Below are positions 58,117 to 64,000 of a stretch of 64,000 bases of DNA, in pieces. The notes under the pieces are model-generated. The model was not told the DNA's origin. It searched no databases and worked only from the letters and a program-made list of their open reading frames with translations. The position numbers and the translations under genes were made by a program. Numbering within the stretch: position 1 is the first letter of the stretch; every line of letters starts with the position of its first letter. Origin of the DNA: Paraclostridium dentum (GTDB taxonomy: Bacteria; Bacillota; Clostridia; Peptostreptococcales; Peptostreptococcaceae); contig NZ_WIPK01000013.1 of assembly GCF_012922555.1 (NCBI RefSeq), forward strand, positions 1-64,000, read 5' to 3'.

Positions 58117-58965
58117 ATTTATACAGTTTGCAAGATTTGCAAATTCTTCGATAGATAGAGTTTCACCTCTTCTTTTCTCATCTATATTTGCTTCTTGTAA
58201 AACTTCTCTTATTTCATCTTTATCTAAAAACCCTAAAGTTCCTAGTGCATTTAATAATGTTTTTCTTCTTTGCCCAAATGCTGCTTTTACAGTTTTGAAG
58301 AATACTTCTTCACTGTCTACTTTGTACTTTTTCTCTTCTCTTACATGAAGACCTATTACTGTCGAATCAACATTTGGTTGAGGTATAAACATATGTCTAG
58401 GTGCTTTTGCTACAATTTCTGTATCACAATAATATTGAACTGCTATAGATAATGCTCCATAATCTTTAGTTCCAGGACCTGCATTCATTCTATCTGCAAC
58501 TTCTTTTTGAACCATAACTACTATATCTGTTACAGGTATGTCTTCTTCTAAAAACTTCATTACTATTGGAGTTGTAATATAATATGGAAGATTTGCAACA
58601 AGCTTAACTGGTCCTCCACTTAATTTTTCATTTACTAATCCTTGTACATCTACTTTTAATATATCTTGGTTTACAACCTCTATATTTTCAAATTCATCTA
58701 AGGTATCTTTAAGTATAGGAATTAAAGTTTTATCTATTTCTATAGCAACTACTTTATCTGCAACTTTTCCCATTTCACGAGTAAGAGTTCCTATTCCCGG
58801 TCCTACCTCTATTATTTTGTCGCCTTCAGAAAGTCTGGCTCCATCTAATATTTTATCTATTACATTATCATCTATTAAAAAGTTTTGCCCTAATGACTTA
58901 GAAAACTTAAATCCATGTTTATCTACTACTTCTTTGGTTTTTCTATGTGACGAAAGTCTATCCAT
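58096..58965 (-). CDS. rsmA: 16S rRNA dimethyladenosine transferase
   Basis: Dimethylates A1518 and A1519 of 16S rRNA, 289 residues. KSLGQNFLID, VGPGIGTLTREM (SAM motif), VVNQDILKVD and LVANLPYYITTPI (catalytic NLPY) are all present. GGAG precedes the ATG. It follows rnmV by 27 bases, the conserved order rnmV-rsmA. Confidence 0.97.
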   Translation of the reverse strand: MDRLSSHRKTKEVVDKHGFKFSKSLGQNFLIDDNVIDKILDGARLSEGDKIIEVGPGIGTLTREMGKVADKVVAIEIDKTLIPILKDTLDEFENIEVVNQDILKVDVQGLVNEKLSGGPVKLVANLPYYITTPIVMKFLEEDIPVTDIVVMVQKEVADRMNAGPGTKDYGALSIAVQYYCDTEIVAKAPRHMFIPQPNVDSTVIGLHVREEKKYKVDSEEVFFKTVKAAFGQRRKTLLNALGTLGFLDKDEIREVLQEANIDEKRRGETLSIEEFANLANCINKKVPSK

Positions 58966-58992
58966 ATTTTTCTCCTTTTACCTATCTAGTTT

Positions 58993-59523
58993 TTATAGAG
59001 TCTCTAAAGATTTTTCAAATTCTTCTCTACTAACTCCATAATTATTTAGTCTATTTAAAAATTGTTTTGCATTTCCGTATCCTATACCAAGTATCATTCC
59101 TAGCTTATCTCTTCTATGCGATGCATCATCACTTCCTATAAGCCCATTTCTTATTAAGTCTACTTGTCCGAATTCATCTCTTTTATCTGTACTTTCAGTT
59201 CTTACCTTCTCAAGAGCTCTTCTTATACTTTCTGGAGTTGCATTTTCAATACCTATGTCTCCATTTTTTTTAGCTTCTTCTCTTGGTAAAAATGCATGTT
59301 TACATCCTGGAACTTCTGCAGCTATCTTCTTTCTTATTTTTTCACCAGCAAAATCTGGATCAGTAAATATTATTACTCCTCTTCTTTCTTGTGCAGCTTT
59401 TATTCTTTCCATAACTCCTTTAGGAAATCCAAATCCACCTGTAGTTATTAATTCTGCATCTAATGCTCTTTTTACAGCAGTTACATCGTCTCTTCCTTCT
59501 ACTACTATTATTTCCTTTATCAT
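58993..59523 (-). CDS. rnmV: Ribonuclease M5
   Basis: Toprim nuclease of 176 residues that matures 5S rRNA, a Bacillota enzyme. The Toprim motifs IIVVEGRDDVTAVKRA (Glu, about 5-20) and GVIIFTDPDFAGEKIR (DxD, about 49-65) are complete, and the C-terminal domain with NAKQFLNRLNNYGVSREEF is full-length. Ribosome site AAGGTG. Confidence 0.95.
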   Translation of the reverse strand: MIKEIIVVEGRDDVTAVKRALDAELITTGGFGFPKGVMERIKAAQERRGVIIFTDPDFAGEKIRKKIAAEVPGCKHAFLPREEAKKNGDIGIENATPESIRRALEKVRTESTDKRDEFGQVDLIRNGLIGSDDASHRRDKLGMILGIGYGNAKQFLNRLNNYGVSREEFEKSLETL

Positions 59524-59637
59524 CTAATCACCTTTTCGCTCATTTTACTTAATATCTTTATATTTTAAGCGTTATGCTAAATTTTATCAAGGCTACAAAT
59601 CAGATTGTCCCTTAATTTAAATATTTTTATACAAAAT

Positions 59638-59663
59638 AAAGGGATGTCTTAGACACCCCCTTT
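59638..59663 (-). terminator. Terminator downstream of tatD
   Basis: On the minus strand AAAGGGGGTGTC pairs with GACATCCCTTT, with a mismatch, then ATTTTG. Confidence 0.75.
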
Positions 59664-59667
59664 ATCT

Positions 59668-60438
59668 TTATTTTATATTGAAAAATCTTTTAGCATTTTC
59701 TTTTGTAACTTCACAAACCTGCTCATATGAAATTCCTTTTTCTTGAGCTATTTTATCAGCTACAAATTGAACTAAAGAAGGATCATTTCTTTTTCCTCTA
59801 TGTGGTTCTGGAGCCATATATGGAGAATCAGTCTCTATAAGTAAATACTCAAGAGGTATTTCTCTAACAACTTCTCTAGTTTTTTTGTTATTTTTAAATG
59901 TTACAGTTCCTGGTATAGATATTAAACATCCCATTTTAATATATTCTTTAGCAAGTTCTACATTCCCGCTATAACAATGAAGAACACATCCTATTTCAGA
60001 ACTTTTTGTGTTTTTTATTATTTCAAATGTATCTCCATGTGCATCTCTATCATGAATTATTATAGGCAATTTAAGTTCATTAGCTAGTTCTATTTGTCTT
60101 TTAAACCATTCCTTTTGAGTTTCTCTTGGAGAGTTATCATAATAGTAATCTAAACCAATCTCACCTATAGCTTTTACTTTTTCATTTTGAGTAGCAAGTT
60201 TTCTTAATGTTTCTATATCACCTTCGTTCATTTCACCTACATCATGAGGATGAACTCCAACTGCAGCATATATAAAATCATATTTATTAGCTAATTCTAC
60301 ACTGCTTTTAGATGTTTCTATACAAGCTCCTGGATTTAAAACTAAATCTACGCCTTTATTTTTAAGCGAGTTTATTAATTCTTCTCTATCTTCATCAAAT
60401 CTTTCATCATTTAAATGTGCATGTGAGTCAAATAACAT
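59668..60438 (-). CDS. tatD: TatD family metal-dependent hydrolase
   Basis: 256-residue TIM-barrel nuclease, probably a 3'-5' DNase/RNase. Metal ligands: FDSHAHLND, GEIGLDYYYD, IIHDRDAHGDT, LHCYSG, IETDSPYMAPEPHRGKRN. AAGGAG precedes the ATG. It follows metG by 12 bases, so it is co-transcribed under the T-box, the usual metG-tatD pairing. Confidence 0.94.
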   Translation of the reverse strand: MLFDSHAHLNDERFDEDREELINSLKNKGVDLVLNPGACIETSKSSVELANKYDFIYAAVGVHPHDVGEMNEGDIETLRKLATQNEKVKAIGEIGLDYYYDNSPRETQKEWFKRQIELANELKLPIIIHDRDAHGDTFEIIKNTKSSEIGCVLHCYSGNVELAKEYIKMGCLISIPGTVTFKNNKKTREVVREIPLEYLLIETDSPYMAPEPHRGKRNDPSLVQFVADKIAQEKGISYEQVCEVTKENAKRFFNIK

Positions 60439-60450
60439 TTTGTCATCTCC

Positions 60451-62385
60451 TTATCTAACTTCGCAACCGTCTTTAGCTCCTTCTGTGAATGGTACGACTA
60501 AATCATCTCCATTATCTCCTGCAGCTAATATCATTCCTTGTGATTCTACCCCTCTTAATTTAACAGGTTTTAAATTACATACTACTGTAACTTCTTTTCC
60601 TATTAAATCTTCTGGCTTATACCACTTAGCTATTCCTGAAACTATTTGTCTTGTTTCTGGACCTACTTTTACTTGTGATACTAAAAGTCTATCTGCTTTT
60701 GGATGTTTTTCACAGCTTATAATTTTACCTATTCTAAGCTCAATTTTATCTAAATCATCTATAGATATTTCTGGTTTATGTTCTAATGGTGCTTCTACTT
60801 CTTCTTTTTTCTCTGAAAATAATTCTTGTAGTTCTTCTACTTCTTTTTCTATATCTAATCTTGGGAATAATGCATTTCCTTTTTCAACTTTTGTATTTTC
60901 TTTTATTAATCCAAAAGTTTTAGTACTTTCCCAAGTAGTTAAACTCTCATCATTTATTCCTAATTGTCCATATATCTTTTTAGCAGTATCGTTCATCATT
61001 GGATTTATAAGAGTTGCTACTATTCTTATAGATTCACATAAATTATATAACACTACATCTAATTCATCTTTTTTAGCTTCATCTTTAGCTAAAGCCCATG
61101 GCATAGTTTCATCTATATATTTATTAGTTCTTCTTATTAATTTCCAAGCTGATTCTAAAGCTTCATTAAATTGAAGTTTATTCATTTCTATTTCAAAGTT
61201 TTCAACTGAATTTTTAGCTGTTTCTTTTAAACTATCATCAAACTCAGTACTTACTTTTGGCATTGGTATTATTCCTTCGTTATACTTCTCAACCATAGAA
61301 ACAGTTCTACTTACTAGGTTTCCTAAATCATTTGCTAAATCTGAATTAAGTCTAGTTACAAAGTTTTTGTGAGTATAGTTACCATCTTGACCAAATGCAA
61401 ATTCTCTTAATAAGAAGTATTTAAGAGCATCTACTCCATATCTTTCTATCATTTGTTCTGGGTATACTATATTTCCTTTAGATTTACTCATTTTGTCGTT
61501 ATCAAATAATATCCACCCATGACCATATACTTGTGTAGGCATCTCTTCACCTAAAGCCATTAATATAGCTGGCCATATTATAGTATGGAATCTCATTATT
61601 TCTTTTCCTACTATATGAACATTAGCTGGCCAATACTTCTTGTATTCAGAATCATCTTCACTCATATATCCTAATGCTGTTATATAGTTACATAACGCAT
61701 CTACCCAAACATATATAACGTGTTTTTCATCAAAAGGAACTTTAATTCCCCAATCAAAAGTAGTTCTAGTTACACATAAGTCTTCTAACCCTTTATCTAA
61801 GAAGTTTGCAACCATTTCATTTTTTCTAGATACAGGGAAACAGAAGTTAGGATCTGCAAATAACTCTCTTAATCTATCTTCATATTTAGATAGTTTAAAG
61901 AAATATGCCTCCTCTTTCGCTATATAAGTATCTCTTCCACAGTCAGGACACTTATTTCCTTCTAATAATTGAGATTCTGTCCAGAAACTTTCACAAGGAG
62001 TACAGTATCTTCCTTCATAAGATCCTTTATATATATCACCTTGCTCATATAACTTAGTGAATATTTTTTGTATTATAACTTCATGTCTTTCTTGAGTTGT
62101 TCTTATGAAATCATCATAAGATATATCCATAGTTTTCCATAGTTTTTGTATATCTGCTATCATTCCATCAAGGTACTCTATTTCTGTCATTCCCTTTTCT
62201 TTAGCAGTTTTTTGTATTTTTTCACCGTGCTCATCTGTTCCTGTTAAGAATTTTACATCGTATCCACAGAAACGTTTAAATCTTGCTATTGCATCTGCTG
62301 CAACAGTTGTGTAAGTATGTCCTATATGTAAATTACCACTTGGGTAATATATAGGAGTTGTAACGTAAAAAGTTGGTTTTGTCAT
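60451..62385 (-). CDS. metG: Methionine-tRNA ligase
   Basis: Charges tRNA-Met, 644 residues, dimeric form. [15 protein letters not shown] (HIGH), zinc ligands CTPC and CPDC (about 126-150), [10 protein letters not shown] (about 300-309), anticodon-binding helical domain and C-terminal tRNA-binding (OB-fold) domain about 540-644. The ATG at 62385 has GGAGG at good spacing; six codons upstream in frame are not part of the gene. Controlled by the T-box leader. Confidence 0.98.
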   Translation of the reverse strand: MTKPTFYVTTPIYYPSGNLHIGHTYTTVAADAIARFKRFCGYDVKFLTGTDEHGEKIQKTAKEKGMTEIEYLDGMIADIQKLWKTMDISYDDFIRTTQERHEVIIQKIFTKLYEQGDIYKGSYEGRYCTPCESFWTESQLLEGNKCPDCGRDTYIAKEEAYFFKLSKYEDRLRELFADPNFCFPVSRKNEMVANFLDKGLEDLCVTRTTFDWGIKVPFDEKHVIYVWVDALCNYITALGYMSEDDSEYKKYWPANVHIVGKEIMRFHTIIWPAILMALGEEMPTQVYGHGWILFDNDKMSKSKGNIVYPEQMIERYGVDALKYFLLREFAFGQDGNYTHKNFVTRLNSDLANDLGNLVSRTVSMVEKYNEGIIPMPKVSTEFDDSLKETAKNSVENFEIEMNKLQFNEALESAWKLIRRTNKYIDETMPWALAKDEAKKDELDVVLYNLCESIRIVATLINPMMNDTAKKIYGQLGINDESLTTWESTKTFGLIKENTKVEKGNALFPRLDIEKEVEELQELFSEKKEEVEAPLEHKPEISIDDLDKIELRIGKIISCEKHPKADRLLVSQVKVGPETRQIVSGIAKWYKPEDLIGKEVTVVCNLKPVKLRGVESQGMILAAGDNGDDLVVPFTEGAKDGCEVR

Positions 62386-62416
62386 ATATATTTTCCTCCT
62401 CATTTTCTATATAAAT

Positions 62417-62690
62417 AAAAAACTCGCCTCCTATGATATACATAGGGGCGAGGTTATATTCGCGGTACCACCCTAACTTTATCTAATAAAAAATATTATA
62501 TTAGATATCTCAAAAGACGATAACGAGTCCATCCGTTTTATCTTAAAAATAGATATTAATCTACTATTCGGATAAAATAGCTCCAAGACCATATTCAATA
62601 ACTCTTTTAACACTAGCTTTCACCTTATCTAGCTCTCTGTAGGAAAAATCATTATTTACTCATCTCTTCATAGCTTAATTAGTTATTATA
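62417..62690 (-). promoter_or_regulatory. T-box riboswitch, methionine type, with terminator
   Basis: On the minus strand: an AGAGAG element, a GGTGAAAGCTAGT stem I distal part, an ATG specifier (62590-62592) in GAATATGG, the invariant T-box AGGGTGGTACCGCG (62461-62474) and the terminator CTCGCCTCCTAT/ATAGGGGCGAG (62423-62452) followed by six Ts. Uncharged tRNA-Met should form the antiterminator and switch on metG-tatD. The upstream limit of stem I is approximate. Confidence 0.92.
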
Positions 62691-62756
62691 TTTAACATAA
62701 AGTATATGTTATATTCATTGTTTTTGTTAATATTTTTGTATAACTTATTAAGCTTA

Positions 62757-62785
62757 ATTTTATTAAATTTACTACATTATGTCAA
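62757..62785 (-). promoter_or_regulatory. Promoter of the metG T-box leader
   Basis: Minus-strand TTGACA (62780-62785), 17-base spacer, TAAAAT (62757-62762), sited about 60 bases upstream of the stem I region and right after the ABC transporter stop. Near-consensus sigma-A promoter. Confidence 0.7.
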
Positions 62786-62810
62786 TGTAATTTTCCTATA
62801 TTGCTATGTT

Positions 62811-63533
62811 TTATATAACTTTATCAAAGAATTGTTTAGCTCTTATATTTTTTGTATTTTCAAATACATCTTTAGGTGTACCCTCTTCTAGGATATACCC
62901 TCCATCCATAAATACAACTTTGCTTGCAACTTCTTTAGCAAATCCAATTTCATGAGTTACAACAGCCATAGTCATTCCCTCATCTGCAAGTTCTTTCATA
63001 ACATCTAAAACCTCTTTAACCATCTCTGGGTCAAGCGCAGACGTAGGTTCGTCAAATAGTAAAACTTCCGGTTTCATGGCTAACGCTCTAGCAATTGCTA
63101 TTCTCTGTTTTTGCCCTCCTGATAATTGAGATGGATATGCATCTTTTTTATCTAATAATCCAACTCTGTCTAACAAGTTTAAAGCATCTTCAATAGCTTC
63201 ATCTTTATTTATTTTTTTTAATTTAATAGGTGCTATAATTATATTTTCTAGTACTGTCATATTTGGAAATAAGTTAAAATTTTGAAACACCATACCTATA
63301 TTTTCTCTCATCTTATTAACATCACATTTTTTATCTAGTATATTTTGATTATTAAAAATAATTTCTCCGTTATTTGGTTTTTCTAATAAGTTTAAACATC
63401 TTAACAACGTACTCTTTCCAGATCCACTTGGCCCTAAAATAGCTACTATTTCTCCTTTTTTTATATCTAAATTTATATCTTTTAATACTTCTAATTTACC
63501 AAATTTTTTCTTTATATTCTTTACTTGGATCAT
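62811..63533 (-). CDS. Polar amino acid ABC transporter ATP-binding protein
   Basis: 240-residue GlnQ/HisP-type ATPase. Walker [13 protein letters not shown] (about 34-45), the signature [16 protein letters not shown], Walker [15 protein letters not shown] and the switch VTHEIGF are standard. Follows the permease by 15 bases with AGGAGG. No terminator is seen before the metG promoter. The substrate (Gln, Arg, Cys, His) is not resolvable; the substrate-binding protein is outside the window. Confidence 0.95.
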   Translation of the reverse strand: MIQVKNIKKKFGKLEVLKDINLDIKKGEIVAILGPSGSGKSTLLRCLNLLEKPNNGEIIFNNQNILDKKCDVNKMRENIGMVFQNFNLFPNMTVLENIIIAPIKLKKINKDEAIEDALNLLDRVGLLDKKDAYPSQLSGGQKQRIAIARALAMKPEVLLFDEPTSALDPEMVKEVLDVMKELADEGMTMAVVTHEIGFAKEVASKVVFMDGGYILEEGTPKDVFENTKNIRAKQFFDKVI

Positions 63534-63548
63534 AATTTAACCTCCTTA

Positions 63549-63998
63549 TTAAGCATTAGTAGTTTTGAAAATTTTAAAAGCAGATTTTGATTCTCTTACA
63601 CTTTTATTTTCAAGTTTTAATTCAAATAATCCAACTAATTTAGATAGTGTAAATGTAAGTACAAAATAAATCATAGCTGCTACTAATAACGGCTCAAATG
63701 CTAAATAAGTGTTTCCTTTGACTATATCTGCACTATACATTAAATCTTGTATTCCTATTACAGAAACTATTGAAGATTCTTTTACCAAAACAATAAATTC
63801 ATTTGCTAAAGCTGGAAGTACATTTTTCAATGCTTGAGGAATAATTACTAATCTCATACTAGTCGAGTAATCAAATCCTAATGATCTACTAGCTTCCATT
63901 TGTCCTTTATCTACTGATTGTATTCCTGATCTAAGAATTTCCGCTATATATGCACTTGAGTTAATAGAAAGTGCAACTATCGCTGATATATACTCAGA
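63549..63998 (-). CDS. Amino acid ABC transporter permease, 3' part only
   Basis: The C-terminal 149 residues of a HisM/GlnP-type membrane permease whose start lies beyond the right edge. The frame stays open to 63998, past the internal Met at 63899. The EAA loop reads GQMEASRSLGFD, then IIPQALKNVLPAL, followed by a final hydrophobic helix. Partial only because the window ends; not a broken gene. Confidence 0.92.
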   Translation of the reverse strand, partial: SEYISAIVALSINSSAYIAEILRSGIQSVDKGQMEASRSLGFDYSTSMRLVIIPQALKNVLPALANEFIVLVKESSIVSVIGIQDLMYSADIVKGNTYLAFEPLLVAAMIYFVLTFTLSKLVGLFELKLENKSVRESKSAFKIFKTTNA

Positions 63999-64000
63999 TG

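Noticed and set aside
60440-61174. 244-residue plus-strand open frame opposite metG
   Set aside because: Ser/Leu-rich antisense shadow of metG codons; no ribosome site or family motif.
62706-62891. 61-residue plus-strand frame near the metG leader
   Set aside because: Hydrophobic AT-rich translation overlapping the metG promoter and the end of the ABC ATPase gene; no ribosome site.

Overview
The window looks like an oriC-proximal chromosomal segment of a spore-forming, anaerobic, low-GC member of the Bacillota, most likely the Peptostreptococcaceae (the Clostridioides difficile / Paraclostridium / Romboutsia group). The grounds are the strong AT bias, strong AGGAGG-type ribosome binding sites with frequent TTG and GTG starts, many sporulation genes (spoIIE, spoVB, spoVT, spoVG, yabP, yabQ, gerS), an F-type ATP synthase whose c subunit carries a sodium-binding signature, and a gene order that matches, from memory, the metG-to-atp region of C. 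difficile and the metS-spoIIE region of Bacillus subtilis. Species cannot be fixed from the sequence alone. Nearly all genes lie on the minus strand, so replication probably enters from the right.

Layout, left to right. 1-125: what looks like a minus-strand rRNA operon promoter and boxA leader, with the rRNA itself outside the window. 0.2-8 kb: aldose-epimerase-like protein, S41 protease, 5-formyl-THF cyclo-ligase, a Lon-family protease, a PrcB-like membrane protein and a split transketolase. 8.1-11.4 kb: mazEF-type toxin-antitoxin, alr, germination lipoprotein gerS, a CBS protein and acpS. 11.6-18.5 kb: complete ATP synthase operon (atpZ-atpI-B-E-F-H-A-G-D-C) with a very short epsilon subunit. 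19-31.7 kb: upp, rpiB, sua5, a ZIP transporter, prfA-prmC, a DUF1385 protein, tdk, rpmE, rho, glpX, fsa and a membrane-anchored PepF. 31.7-32.05 kb: a gene-free AT-rich stretch with a dense DnaA-box cluster. 32-46.2 kb: spoIIE, ppx, divIC, yabQ, yabP, rqcP, hup, mazG, spoVB, spoVT, prsA, mfd, pth. 46.2-48 kb: an orphan prepilin peptidase and pilT. 48-53.7 kb: prs, glmU, spoVG, purR and divergent murC. 53.7-62.4 kb: unknown membrane protein, CDF transporter, PepT-like peptidase, an acidic low-complexity protein, rsmA, rnmV, tatD, metG under a Met T-box. 62.8-64 kb: polar amino acid ABC transporter, with the permease cut by the window edge.

Most content is conserved housekeeping and sporulation DNA. 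I found no phage, insertion sequence, CRISPR array, tRNA or complete rRNA gene. The signals most worth attention are the DnaA-box cluster between spoIIE and pepF, the pairing of a sodium-type c ring with a tail-less epsilon subunit, the reduced type IV pilus locus, the terminator-like hairpin over the pepF start, and several terminators whose stems are partly encoded by the last codons of the upstream gene.
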